Made by a program: the position numbers and the translations under genes
Part shown: positions 44,487 to 55,725 of the stretch, one piece after another
How positions within the stretch are numbered: the stretch's first letter is position 1
Layout: the number at the start of each line of letters is the position of its first letter
Origin: Trametes villosa
Taxonomy: Eukaryota; Basidiomycota; Agaricomycetes; Polyporales; Polyporaceae
DNA length: 64,000 nt
Reading direction: 5' to 3'
Assembly (NCBI GenBank): GCA_002964805.2
Contig: PUDQ02000059.1
Location: 1 to 64,000, forward strand
The notes under the pieces: generated by a model
The model's database searches: none
Told to the model about the DNA's origin: nothing
What the model saw: the letters and a program-made list of their open reading frames with translations, nothing else

Positions 44487-46470
44487 TAGCTCCAAGGATC
44501 CCTGAGCAGCAAGAAATCATAACGGTCTATCGATATGAATTCCGCTGTAACGCGTTTGCATTCCCTTGCGTGGGGCTGGTTTTGCATTGCGGAGCTGAAA
44601 ATGTGCGCCCCTATCAAGGCTGCTAGCGCTTGATCTGCATTGCTCCGCTCCTTGTGGGTGCTACCCCACGAAAAAAGGCGTTTGCGAATGAGCCCTACTG
44701 TTTTGGTCGTCACTCTTTGCGAGCCAGGCGCAAAATCGGAAGATAGGTGGTAGAATGGTGCGTCGCCTGTCGTATCAGTATAAAAATGCAAGCCCGCTGA
44801 CTAGTCTTGCAGGCGCCGGAGGCTCGGGATGGTCAGTACTGGAGCGGCACCGCCGACCTTGTGGAGCGCACGCGCAACGCGGAGCACTAACAATATTACT
44901 CTGGCGAGGCCGCTTAGACCGATGATAGCCCAGGAACTGTATCCCAGCGCGGCTCCGCATCACACTCGGAGCGCGATGCGGGGGTGGGAGGAGATCGCGC
45001 TCATCACTCCGAGCCCCGCGTGCGTGATCTGAAGCTAGAACTGAAAAACAGATCGCGCGTTTATCGTGAGCACCACACCCTGAGCGGTAGCAACGGCGGG
45101 GAGAGGCTAGGTGTCGAGCGTTAACGTTCAACATCCAAGGCTCGCAGGGCACGTCTGCGGGTACGGGCGCGAGGCGACTGACCAAACGTACAGACGGACG
45201 GGCCTTCACGAAACCCGGGCCTTGTGCGCAATGTGCTGGCCTCTTCCTTCCCGCCACCATAACTCTTCCCCTAGGCTAGCTCCGGATTCACGAGTCGAAC
45301 GCCGCCGCGATCGTCTCCGCACCTGTGTGGCTTGCCCGGCGATGGTCATCCTCATGCCAATCAACGTGAACATCTCTGGATTATCTTGTCCCCACGCCAC
45401 ACGCTTCCGCTACCGCCCGACCGCGTCGTCTTGCACGAGCTGAGGTGCAGAGGCGTGGTTGGAAAAAGGGCGGTTTGCTGTTGAGAGTGCGACGGCTCAA
45501 CCCACCAATATACATTGCTCGACCCTTGCTGTTCTTCTCTGCCACTAAAAGGATCAACAGTACCGTACGGACGAGTAGAATGCGCGGAGGTTGACGCGCG
45601 CGGTGATTTTATAGGCGATGGAGGCTACGCGGACATCCGGGGCGCGGTTGCGATCTTGAAGCAGAGGACAGTGCTCTAGAGCGGCCGACGTTCTTGGTCG
45701 GCAACTTCTCGGGTGCCGCGTCGCTGTCGCGAAAGGGAGCAAAACCCTTGAAGGTACTGCGTCCAGAGTCGCTTCTGTGGTTGTTCGTCGAGTGGGCGTG
45801 CATGCTCACGTGCTAACGCCGCAAGGACGGTTGCGGGGATAGTTTTACGGGGATGGTTCTCGCAAATGTTTTATATCCCGCATGTATGCAGAACGGATGC
45901 CTCATGTTATTCTCCCCATATGTCTCAGGCAGGCAGCGCAAGAGGAATATACACGCCAATTCTACCAGGAAATTCCAAGTCTGCAAAGGAACACGACTAC
46001 CAGTCAGAAAGCGGGAGCGGAAGGGATATCTCTGTGTACGTGAGGTCGAGGAGAACGGCGCTAGATTGCGCCAACCACTGTTCCTGGCGCCGGAGGTCTG
46101 CACCCATTGATACGTGCAGCTCGGATGGAACGCCCATTAAAAGCCAAGCCACAAGATTACCAAAGCATCTTGCTCCGTCGGCTACATCACATCGCATCCA
46201 GGTCCAAATTATTCAGCACAGAGCGGGTCGTATTGATATGGTGCCTGTGGCCAGCGTGGCTGGGGTGCCCGCCGGCAGTCAGCAGATGACGGTTGTAGAA
46301 CCCCCACGATCTGTGCGCGAACACGGTTTAGCAGCGCGGAAGCCACTTCGGCCGCGGACATCGTGTGCCGGACAGGCGCATCGAGCGGCTCCCCCTGCTG
46401 TGGGGTGTGCTGCCTAGCGCTCGGACGTGTCACGGCGCCCGAGGAACAGGCCGAGCGAGCGACGTCGAGG
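44487..46470. other. No gene recognised
   Basis: Only overlapping short frames without domains on either strand. The stretch is GC-rich around 44800-45450 and contains nothing repeated that I could see. Confidence 0.4.
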
Positions 46471-46479
46471 ATGCCGCCC

Positions 46480-47600
46480 ACGCCGGCATCCGGGGTTCGC
46501 AACATTCACCAACTTGAACGGAAGCACGCCCGGTTCAAGCGATGGGAGACGGTGGAGGACAGAGCGTGCTTGTGCTTGTTGTTGAGCCCTGCTGGTGCGA
46601 ACGAAAGGACGCGGCATGATCCCCGCGCAGCCTGTCGTGACACCAGTCAGTGCACAGTCACGACACCAGTCAGTGCACAGTCAGCCTCGAAATGTCGATC
46701 CAGCACACACACCGTCGAGTTAAGAATCGTAGCAGGAGTGCACTATGCGAATACATGCTGTCCTCGCCGCAGTGGTCGACGTCGAGATACTTGCCCTCCA
46801 GACGCACCTGCACCCCTCGGCAGCCCGAGAGCTCCCAGCCCGAAAATGGCTCCCAAACTGCGCAAGCATCTCTTGCCGCTGCGAGCTGGGCGTACGACCC
46901 TCGTCCTCGTCGTGGGCGCCGGCGCTGGCGCGCGGTAGAAGCGCCCCTCCTTCGGAGTGAAGCCTGCCCGCGGCTTGACTCGAACGGGAGCGCACGCCCG
47001 CTTCAATCGACGGGAGAGGGTGGATGGGGTCGGAACATGCTTGGAGTTGGTTCCTGTGGATGCGAGCGAAGGAACGTGCGATGCTCGCAGCCTCTCGCTA
47101 TACCGGTGATCAGCGCAAGCTCAGAATGCTGTCTCAGCACACATACCATAGAACCATGGTTGAAGTACAGCGTGCTCGCGCGTGCGGCCCTCGTCATTGT
47201 TGACGCCGAGGGGCTTTCCCCTCGCGCAAATCTGCCTTCAGCGGCGGGAGTTCCTGCCCCGTCCAATTCTCCGTCACCGCTCCGCGATGTCTCCCAGCGC
47301 CCAAAGGACGCGAGCGCTGCTAGCCGCGCGCACGACGAGCTTCCTGAGCGCCCGCGGGGCCGGCGTCGGCGTGAGATGGTAGCGTCTCTCCCGAGTGAGG
47401 CCTGCTCACGCGGCGGCCTGCTGAAGAGGCAATACCCAGAGGACAAGAGGGGAGCATCTGTAACGGGGGTGCAGGACGCCGGCGTCAGGATGGTTTGTGG
47501 GAGCGCGAGATCTATCTCATCATGGTTCAGCTGTAAGTACTGATGTACTGAGCGGGACAGGGGATCCGGGGCTGCTCACTGCAGTGACGTACACCACATG
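46480..47600 (+). repeat. Degenerate tandem duplication, period about 450 bp
   Basis: Landmarks recur at a constant spacing. CTTGAACGG..GCACGCCCG..TTCAA..GGGAGA at 46514 returns at 46974. GCGAACGAAAGGACGCG near 46600 returns as GCGAGCGAAGGAACGTG near 47060. GGCGCCGGCG..GCG..GTAG near 46917 returns near 47360, together with the following CTCC.TC.GAGTGA.GCC. The copies are perhaps 65-70% alike, so the duplication is old. Long open frames on both strands here are a by-product of high GC. Confidence 0.55.
46630..46681 (+). repeat. 22 bp exact tandem duplication
   Basis: CACCAGTCAGTGCACAGTC occurs twice in direct succession, joined by GTGACA/ACGACA. It lies in the first copy of the larger duplication and is not present in the second, so it is younger. 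Confidence 0.85.
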
Positions 47601-47749
47601 CCTCCGAATCGCCGGCGCCGTGACCAAGGCGTGGGCGTCATCCCCAGCGCCCAGGTCGTCGCCCGAGGGACTCGGGAGATTGGCTGCGGGCCGATTGACC
47701 AGTAGGCGGGATAATGTCTGCCATATTATTTTATCAGGAACCGTATCAG

Positions 47750-48639
47750 CACGCACATGCCGCATTGCAACGCGTATATTGAACAAAGCTCACCGAAATA
47801 CTCAGCTTCGCGGCTTTCCGCGGCTCTCTCTTCTTGCAAGAGCGCAACCGTGTCTCGCTTCTGGTAGACTTCCTGAGCGCAGACTGTTTCCTCAGCCAAC
47901 TGTGCCTTGTCCACGGCTGCCTGCTTTGTAGCACGCCAGATTGTATCTCCACGAAGGTCCGCTTTCCAAGGCCAACCTCATTCGCCGGATGACGGTCCCT
48001 TGTTAGTTCACCGGGTGTCATATCCATGCGTGGGTGGGTGCTGCTTGAGGCTGGAGCCGGAGGAACCTGCCCAGCAAGGAGACTCAGGTGAGTGTGATTG
48101 TTGCCCTCGACATTTTGAGTCCATACATCTGAGACATTATCAGGCTGTTCTTGCACCATGGTGACCTTCTCTTGCTCTACATTGAGGGGGCCTGAGTCAG
48201 CGCCCTCGCTAGGAGCGCCGTTCATGCGAAGCTACCACGGCCGATGAACTCAATAAGCACAACGCTAGCAGCAGCTCTCAACTCACTACGTTACGTACGA
48301 GCCGGAGATTTTCTGCGTTTTGTGCCCGACATGGGCTTTGGGCGAGGCGGTCGTAGTGGGCAGGTGAAAAGCGTAGTGGATTTTGAGCGGCGATTTAGCG
48401 CCCGTATCCGCGCTCTGTGGTGCGGGCTCGTTCTGACTAATAGTAACACTACTCCAGTTCCAGTCCTTCCTGGACTCGACCAGTAGAGACATCCATCCAT
48501 CCTCAAACAAGTTTTCTCCATCTTCGCCCTCCTTTTGTTTCAATGGCACGCGTCTGTCGACCATGTCCAGCGCCACGCACATTCCCAACCGCTTGCGGAT
48601 TCTATCAACATCGGCGTCTTGCCCATGGGCCACTGCCAT
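47750..48639 (-). CDS. Unrecognised protein with helical C-terminus
   Basis: Exon 1 runs from ATG 48639 and begins MAVAHGQDADVDRIRKRLGM. It contains NLFEDGWMSLLVESRKDW and ends near 48290, where GTAACG gives a plausible donor after KTQKISGSY. A TAG acceptor near 48232 allows in-frame joining to LRMNGAPSEGADSGPLNVEQ (about 48231 downward). The last part reads WRATKQAAVDKAQLAEE and EVYQKRDTVALLQEERAAE, a strongly helical, coiled-coil-like stretch ending near 47750. The composition and continuity support a real gene. I do not recognise a family, and a second unrelated exon set cannot be excluded. Confidence 0.45.
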
Positions 48640-49800
48640 CCGAAGCCTCCCCGACCGCGGTCCGTCATGTCATTGACCGGTCAAATCAAACACGTGTCTC
48701 GAGGGCGCTTCGAGTATTGCCCGTTATCTTGCGCCACATTCTCTCCTAGCTCGACCCATTCACTCCACCGGTGTGTAACGATCCCCCTCTTCTCTGGAAG
48801 CACTCATCTGAACTTTGTACATAGCTGCACATATCATGACTTAGGCGAGGCGGGGCAGTACACAAAGGAGTGTCGGGTTGCACTCAGGCTGTGGTGGTAG
48901 TAGTAGTGGTAGTGGTGGTGGTAGTTTAATTTCGATGTGCTACTGACGTCCTCCTACATCAAGGCGCTAAGATATACACTGTGCAGTAATGTGCAGTAAC
49001 CTAGCGTCCACGATACTACTAATCGTTGTATTTATCGCGGGGCCCAAATTTAATTTCGCACCCCAAATTGAGGCTCCCGACCCAGTCGCCGGCCGTTCAT
49101 CATCTCGCCGACTCACTCGCATGCTCGTCATGTTGCGAAGCTGAGCCAGGCGTGACTGATTCTTGGTGTAAACCCGTACGGGAGAAACCAGCATGGGTAA
49201 GTGTGTAGCGCAGTTCTCTGCGTGTACACTCGCAGGAGTAGCAGGTCCCAGAGCGATCATTCAAGGTGGTCAATCGTAGAGAGAACCACATGCAATGTGG
49301 TGGAGGAATTAATTGGGCGGTGGGCAAGTGTGCCGCCTCATACTCAGGCGATGCGTCGGCGCTTAGCATACTCAGTAAGGAGTAGCGTGCACGGCGAGAG
49401 GCTCGCTGAAGCTTCATGCAAGACTGTGCCGCGGTCCAGTCCGGCCATCGTTACGTGTGCAATGCACCGAGTTCGATAGGGTAGGACGGCCAAGGATAGG
49501 TCATTGGCAGGGGAAGCCTGGTGTGGGGCGCGCCTGCTAGGCAGAGCCCCTATAGACAGCGCTACATCCAACCTGCCGTCTCGCCATCCAGCCTCTATAC
49601 GCTAATTCCAACCTCCATGGTGCCGTTGAGCAGCCTACAGGCATGACAACAGACCCATAGGCTGAGAATGAGGCGAGTTAGAGGTGTGGGTGTGTATCCA
49701 TCGTTGGGTTGCGCAGGAGTCACTGCGCAGGCGCAATGCGGCGGACAATGTAATTAGTGTAGCCTTAGAGACCGTGTTCCCCGCTCGCTTATAGTGATGT
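48640..49800. other. No gene recognised, contains a GGT/AGT microsatellite
   Basis: A GTGGTAGTAGTAGTGGTAG-type triplet run lies at about 48890-48925. Otherwise only short frames lacking domains are present. Confidence 0.5.
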
Positions 49801-49814
49801 CAAAACCTCCTGGC

Positions 49815-51530
49815 TGCAATTTCCAATGAACTCCCCCCGCCCTCTCTCTCGCCCTCTCCTCGTCTCGAGAAAATGACCCCACAATGTGCGGAGTAGCAGT
49901 TCTTCGAACGCCGCGTGAAGGGCAGCGACGGCAAGGCCGTCAAATATCTCACTGACAAATGGCATTCCTGCGCATGGTGTATCGGATGCCTGAATGCTTG
50001 TATTCGCGCAATCCAGACTGAAGAGCTCGTGCGTTTCGAGCACAGCGAGCTTCCGCATGTGCGCAGTGGCGAGGCAGTCCGTGCAGCAGGTGAGTAAATA
50101 CCACTCAGTACTAGTGTGCCATCGAAATTGGTGAACAAGAATATTGAACTTAACTCCTCAGGCCTCATTTGACGGTAATTCCCAGTCATGCAGCCTGAGC
50201 TCGCGCGGTTCGCCGCGAGCTGGGCATCTTCTTCCAACATCGTCCAAGACTACTCGGGTGTCATCCCGGTTTGTGGCAAGAAGGATACCGTGCGCGCCCA
50301 TGCTCGACGATGCCCGAACGTGGATCACAACGAGTTTGAGAAGATCTGTATACCTCCCTCGATGAATCGTCTTCCACAGAACGAGAATCGTGCCCCATTT
50401 ACTCAGGCGACTCCTCCGCATACTCCTCATCAGACCACGACATCACGAGCACCAGTCTCCTCCATGCCGACTGCACCTCAGGGCGTCTTCCTAGGCTCCG
50501 GGCAGTCATCTACATCTACGGTATCTTCATCTGCCTCGGGGGAGTCGCCCCGGAAGCGACCAAGGACCACACTCGATGCACCCGGCCATCCTCCTTTGGA
50601 AGAGCAGCCTCCGAACTATGCTACTACCGTGTGCTCATGTTCATGCTGTCAATGGGACGCCGCACGCAATGCCGAACTGGCGGAAGACACCTGTCAACTC
50701 TTCGTGATGTGCAACATACACTGGAACGCCATAGAGAACATCGAGATGGAGCGCTTCTTCGAGAAGTGGCTGCCAGGATCGAAGCTTCCCGGACGGAAGA
50801 AGCTATCCGGTATCTATCTTGATGCTGCAGTCGCGAACGCCCGGGCTCTCACCCAGGCACGGGTACGAGGCAAGCTTGTCACCAGCTCAAGTGACGGCTG
50901 GAAGAACACCGCCAAGGTTCCTGTCATTGGATCGCTCATGTCTGTAGACAAGGAGGTGCGTCTTGGCCGCGATTCCACGCTTATCATCGCTTCAGTGGGC
51001 TACAACTTACGCACAACTTTCCAGGCTTATATCATTGGCGCGCACGACACCACCGGACGGCCGAAAACAGGGGAAGAGCACGCCATCCTGATCAAGAAGG
51101 ATATGAAAGTGATCCAGGACGAGTACGGGGCTCAGCCTATCGCATGGGTGACGGATGATGGGCCGGATGGGAAGAAAGCGCGGTCGATCCTCCATGCAAA
51201 ATTCTCGTGGCTCATGACGTTCGTGTGCTGGGCGCATCAGTCCAACCTGTTAGCAGGCGACTACCTCACTTTCCCAGTGTACTCGGGAACTATCAGTGCT
51301 GCACTCGACATTGTGCACTGGTTCAATAACCACAGCGCCCCCCTCGACCTCTTCAACCAGGAACAGAGATACACGTACCCCCACCGCCCTCGAGAGGACG
51401 TCGGACGAGCCACCTGCAGAGTGTTGCCCGGCTCATTCAAATCTCGCGCGCTCCGAAAGCTTGCATCTTGCGCTCGAAGGAGCGGCTGATAGAGATTGCT
51501 GCGAATAGCCAAATAGTAAATGTATGATGG
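49815..51530 (+). pseudogene. hAT-like transposase, decayed
   Basis: An N-terminal exon (49870-50091) reads FFERRVKGSDGKAVKYLTDK and WHSCAWCIGCLNACIR, with an in-frame TAG just before it where CAG is likely, and ends at GTGAGT. The main exon (50188-51490) continues with a BED-like Cys/His segment (VCGKKDTVRAHARRC), a Ser/Pro-rich linker, then MERFFEKWLPGSKLPGRKKL. Next are KLVTSSSDGWKNTAKVPVIG (first catalytic Asp region of hAT/DUF659 proteins), AWVTDDGPDGKKARSILH and FVCWAHQSNLLAGDY. Around 51400 the frame shifts; the other frame continues RRTSHLQSVARLIQISRAPK and SKERLIEIAANS to about 51510. The C-terminal dimerisation region is missing, cut where the long-TIR element begins. Inactive. Confidence 0.72.
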
Positions 51531-52514
51531 CCCGATTGTACATGTATTAAAAAAACTGCGCGACTGGCTTATGGCCGCGCACCGCCACATTAAACAACGC
51601 AACTAAGCATTTTCTAATGCAGCGCGCGCACTTGATTCCGCACAGCGCGCGCAACTCATGGCTGGGGGGTTATCCGGAGGTTAAGTTTACCTCTTATGGT
51701 AGCTCAAAAAATGGACCACAGCGGATTCGAACCCGGGCAGTTCTGGCAAAACCAGTAGAGGCCAACAGGCCTTTACCAGGTCAAGACCGCTGTTAGGATA
51801 TGTAGCGTTCTCTCAGAGACCTGGTATGCATCCTTCAAACTTGAAGGACACCGTCGTTTACTTGTGAAAGCAATTAGTTCATATTCTTACATACACTTCT
51901 CAAACTGTCTTTAATGAGGCCCGGGCCATTATTAGGCCTTCTCCGGGAGGTTATGAAGTAACCCGCCGGAGGACTTGATACTTACTAGCAGGTACTATTT
52001 AGTAACACTAACGCGGACATTAGCCGCCCGTTTGACTAGCGATCTAATCAAGATCTGAGTAATGATTTGTTCAATCTGAACTTCTATTCCTCGTTCAGAA
52101 ACCAGGGAGGTTAATAGAAGTAACAGAAATGTGGTAGAGACGTGCTTAATCCAGAAGTAGAGACTACCCAGAGTTCTCAGATGGTCTTACCCGGCAGGTT
52201 AGGTACCTCAACACTACATGGTACTGTGTTAAAGGGCAGCAGGAAGGACCCTATGGCCGAACCGTAAGGACGGCCTCCCTTCTCGTCTAGCGATCTCGAG
52301 TTTAAACCCCCCTATCCTAGCTTTTGTTTTACCTCCCATATCCGGACATTTGAGCCACCCCGTCTCATGCGCGCCGTGCGCGCGCTGGTGTGCGCTGCGT
52401 GGGATTTATGCGCGCGCCGGTAAGAAAAGGTTAGTTTCGCGCTGTAATGTGGCTGTGCGCGCCGATAAACTGACTTTGCGCAACATTTATTAAATGTACA
52501 AATGGACCGTCATA
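51522..52514. mobile_element. Non-autonomous element with ~70 bp terminal inverted repeats
   Basis: The left end (51522-51592) and the reverse complement of the right end (52444-52514) align over about 70 bp. Both read TATGAYGG.CC.TTGTACAT, then TGCGC and CTTAT/TTTAT, then G.CGCGCAC.GCCACATTA. TA at both edges would fit a TA target duplication of the Tc1/mariner type, but this is a guess. The ~850 bp interior has no ORF. It contains many short hairpins and the tRNA-like unit at 51706-51793. A related solo end is at 41125-41203. It sits immediately after the broken hAT gene. Confidence 0.78.
51706..51793 (-). ncRNA. tRNA-like Pol III unit inside the long-TIR element
   Basis: On the minus strand, ACAGCGG (51793-51787) can pair perfectly with CCGCTGT (51724-51718), as in a 7 bp acceptor stem. 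Between them are a box A-like TGGTAAAGG, a GGCC-TGTT-GGCC hairpin and an anticodon-arm-like loop GTTTTGC (UUU where an anticodon would be). An exact box B, GGTTCGAATCC (51733-51723), follows. GTCCA and a run of six T come directly after the acceptor strand, a Pol III terminator. The T-stem is poor because its 3' side overlaps the acceptor strand, so this is not a normal tRNA gene. A tRNA-derived SINE head or structural RNA gene is more likely. Confidence 0.55.
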
Positions 52515-52519
52515 CCGGG

Positions 52520-52993
52520 AAACCGATGCACTGTACACGCCCCGCAACCCGCCGCGCCGCGACGTGCTCGAGGCACCCCACCGAGCAGCATCTACAGTGA
52601 GTACCGCCCCCGCGGCGCTCGCAGATACGTACTAACGCTATCTAGAGCTCGCGGCAGGCGTTCCCTGCGCAAACGACGCCGCTCGTACTCAACACCGCGA
52701 CTCCGACGTCCTCAAGATTGTCTCGTCAACGCCCTTGCAGAACGAGCAAAAACAAGACCGCCGCATGCTCGCTGTGCACACCTCGCTACAGGGTGGATTA
52801 TCCCGGTTTCGTACTCCTGATCGGTCGTACTGACGACGCCTGTCTCGTAATTAGCAGCCCGAGGTATTCGTCGCCAGGTTACGCCGCGGCCGCGGTCGCG
52901 GCGTCTCATGTTGCAACCCTGACGATGTCGGAAGCACCATCAAAGCTGCAGCAAAGACATCGCGGGGCAGGGAACGAACACAGCTCCCCCTGA
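52520..52993 (+). CDS. Exon pair with a consensus branch site, function unknown
   Basis: A GTGAGT donor at about 52598, TACTAACG near 52632 and a TATCTAG acceptor about 52645 define a small intron with an unusually perfect branch site. The second exon reads through SSRQAFPAQTTPLVLNTATP and CSLCTPRYRVDYPGFVLL to a stop at 52991. It is rich in Ser, Thr, Arg and Ala with one C-x-x-C. No family was recognised. The first exon overlaps the edge of the long-TIR element, so the gene start may have been displaced. Confidence 0.35.
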
Positions 52994-53690
52994 TCTGTGG
53001 GGCTTACGAATCTTTTGGTCACATATTAATATTATCAGCATTTCGCTCTCGGATACTCCGAGCTCCATGCAGCCTTCAGAGGCGGATGCGAGTTCTAAGT
53101 GGGAATTTGTTTCACAGATTCCATGTTATGCAACGAAAAATGAAGACCCAAGCATGACTTGCCAGTGTAGCAAGAGAGAAAAGACTGGAACACTGGAGCA
53201 ACAGACCGGGTAAAGACCAGTGAATCCGGGAACATGGACTTGGAGATGCCATATCTTCGGAGCATGCAGCGGAATCTGGAGCACCGAAAGATGCCCAATG
53301 AATAGAACGACCGGAAGCAAGGAGGGCGATACAGACTCGACGTGTAGCCCACGCCTTGGATATACAATGTGGGATTTGTGTGTTTCACCGCCTCTGACAT
53401 TCGTCCGAACAATACGCCGGATTGGCTGGCATGCAAACACTAGCTGACTCGGACTGGCGCCCACCGGACTTGGCAGCTGAATGAACGCACCATGCAGTTG
53501 TCAAGAAGTTCAGGGCGCCCGGCTTGCCGTCGTTGTACTGTTTATGATGCCCACGCTGTGAAAGTGACTGGCATACTACCATCATAGGATTGTGAGAACT
53601 TGGCGTCCTGTACTCCCACAACACAAGCAAATCAGCCCACAAAGGAGACACTCCCTAAGTGATGCTAGCAGTAAGTATGACCCCAGTCAC
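52994..53690. other. No gene recognised
   Basis: CpG-poor intergenic sequence. Overlapping minus-strand frames around 53095-53464 have no domain. Confidence 0.4.
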
Positions 53691-53691
53691 G

Positions 53692-54244
53692 TTAAACAGA
53701 ATGAATCGGGGGAGCTGACCTTGGCGACGACGGCCGGTGAGTCAGGAGGTAGTTTTTGATGATTGGGAAGTCCGCCATGGTCGTGTTGACCATCTTGAAG
53801 TACTCCATGCTCTCGTACTTCATCACGATAAGGTTGCCCCGCCATGCATGAACTTCGTTGAATTTATTGCCCTGTAAGTTGCGGATAAAGTTGTTCGTAG
53901 GGAACACCATGCCGTCGCGGGATATCGCGGGATAGAAGATGATATAGGGCATTTTGAGATTCTGAAGCATGCCGTCGAGGGCTTCTATGACCTATGTTAG
54001 AGTGCATGTTTAGATATCAAAGTTGAGATAGTACTAGTTGTCTTGCAAATATACTCACATGGAATCTCCATGCCGTAGACCCCTGCTTGTCCGCAATGTA
54101 GTCCATGTGGACCTCCGGGTGAGGGATTCGGCCACAGAGGTACGGCTTGTCAATGGCGGGACCAGAGAGAGGGCTGAACGGCAGCGAAACGATCTGAGGC
54201 AAGCGGTCGTCGGCAGGAAACATCATCGCGTCGCAGGTCTCCAT
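53692..54244 (-). CDS. Basidiomycete-type protein of unknown function
   Basis: Exon 1 runs from ATG 54244 (METCDAMMFPADDRLPQ) to 54059 and contains PLSGPAIDKPYLCGRIPHPE and VHMDYIADKQGSTAWRFH. A GTGAGT donor and a CATAG acceptor join it in frame to exon 2 (53991 to about 53722), reading VIEALDGMLQNLKMPYIIFY, PAISRDGMVFPTNN, HAWRGNLIVMKYE and MADFPIIKNYLLTHR. Exon 2 ends at a GTCAGC donor or runs on to a stop at 53692. The frame is intact. I recognise this as a family multiplied in mushroom genomes, but it has no known activity and no catalytic motif that I can point to. Confidence 0.58.
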
Positions 54245-54249
54245 GGTGT

Positions 54250-55720
54250 GCTGGCAGTACAGAGGGCGGGAGCAACGTTGGGTTCGGAAAGAGTCTTGTG
54301 CGCAATTACGGCTGCGCCCGAGCGTACTTACGGCACAGCAGAGCGTGTTGGGTAATACGTTAGCACTACGCCGATTATGCGACAGTGGGATAGATCATGG
54401 GCGTTTTATGCGTACGATGACCTGCACGCATTATTACCATCGTCCATAACGTCACCGTTGGCTTTGACCAAATGTAAGCCTTCGCTTTCGCGCTCGTACG
54501 GGCTACATAGCGGTGTTGCCGAGGCTTGTATGCGCCGATCACGCTGTGTGCAATCCACCCAGAATATACCGAGACTGGTAGACTGGTAGACTGGGAGAAC
54601 CACCACCACCTGGACGTCTAAATCCCGACAACTTCCAAATCGGGATCTGCCATCAAGCCACCGCGCAATTCTGGCCCAAGTTAGGTCATTCAAAAACCCA
54701 AATGAGGGTAGATTGTATTTCGAGTCTATCTATAGCTTTACAGCTGTTTTCAGAACGCTAGGCCCCTCCCGGCAAAAGACACTGCACACTCGGCTACCGG
54801 GCTTTGACAGTCCGTGACGTGGGACGCCGTCGAGCCCCCCGCGCCGCGGTCTGTGTCTATGGGCAGTCTACTTCCACCTTGAGCTACGCGTTGATGCCGC
54901 CTGTTCTGATTGCTTGCCAAAAATGCTCAGATTGCCAGTCTCCGCTCAAAAGAGGCTACGTGCTATATTTCCGAGACTCAGAAAGGGCCTAGCGTTCTGA
55001 AAACAGCTGGAATGTGTACATCCCTCCTGTACAGTCTCCCTGGCTCAGACGACCCGGATGCATCACTCCTCCATTGGATCAGCTACTACAGTGCCTACAG
55101 CCAGCGCTTACTCTTCCCATGTCATGCCCATGGCTTTGCGACCGCTGCTTCCCACACCCTAGGCATCCTGGTGATGTATCGCTGTTATTACGAGGCGCTA
55201 AACGAAGTTGGAACCACTCACGGTTCTAGTAATCATATTAGCGTCCACAAGTAAAGTTGGAACTACTCGCTGCCTCTCTGCCTTGATTGCTGCCATCGAC
55301 ATCTCCTCCCCATTCCATACCCACTTGCCCAGGCTTCTGCAGAAAGATCAAGAAGATAGACGACATCTATACCCTCCCTTGGAACCGTCCCGCAGGGTTT
55401 TGGAATCTCCGTCACGGTGCGCATCTCCTTAGTGTACACCTGGCGCGTTTTGAACCTCCTTGCTGCCGACGCCACCGTCGCCCCCCGAAGATGTGTGTCT
55501 GCCTTCCTTTACCCCCCGAAGTGCCTGCCTGGCCGGCTTCGGAGGCGGTGGAGCATCCCGGCGGGAAGCTTCGCGCTTGTGCGCCTTTTGCAAATGATTC
55601 CCACCGCCCATTTCACGCGGTGCACCGTGCAGCGCAGCTGAGCAGCGGGAGGGCGGGATTTACCGTGGCGTTGAGCCTGATGAATGACATAAGTTGATTA
55701 AGCCCATCGACAGCCGAGCT
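54250..55720. other. No gene recognised
   Basis: Short frames only. A small GACTGGTA tandem (three units) occurs near 54575. The segment between about 54720 and 55250 is of mixed composition with no recurring structure. Confidence 0.4.
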
Positions 55721-55725
55721 GTATG

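Noticed and set aside
47003..47446. Minus-strand 147 aa Arg/Ser-rich ORF
   Set aside because: It lies in the degenerate tandem duplication, with long frames on both strands and no conserved motif between units.
51706..51793. Ordinary tRNA gene for Lys (UUU)
   Set aside because: The loop could give a UUU anticodon, but the T-stem cannot form properly and the D-arm is abnormal, so a functional tRNA is unlikely.
52120..52190. Group I intron-like core (AGAGACTA with a pairing TGGTCT)
   Set aside because: A P7-like pairing exists, but P3-P6 and the P and Q elements are not in place.
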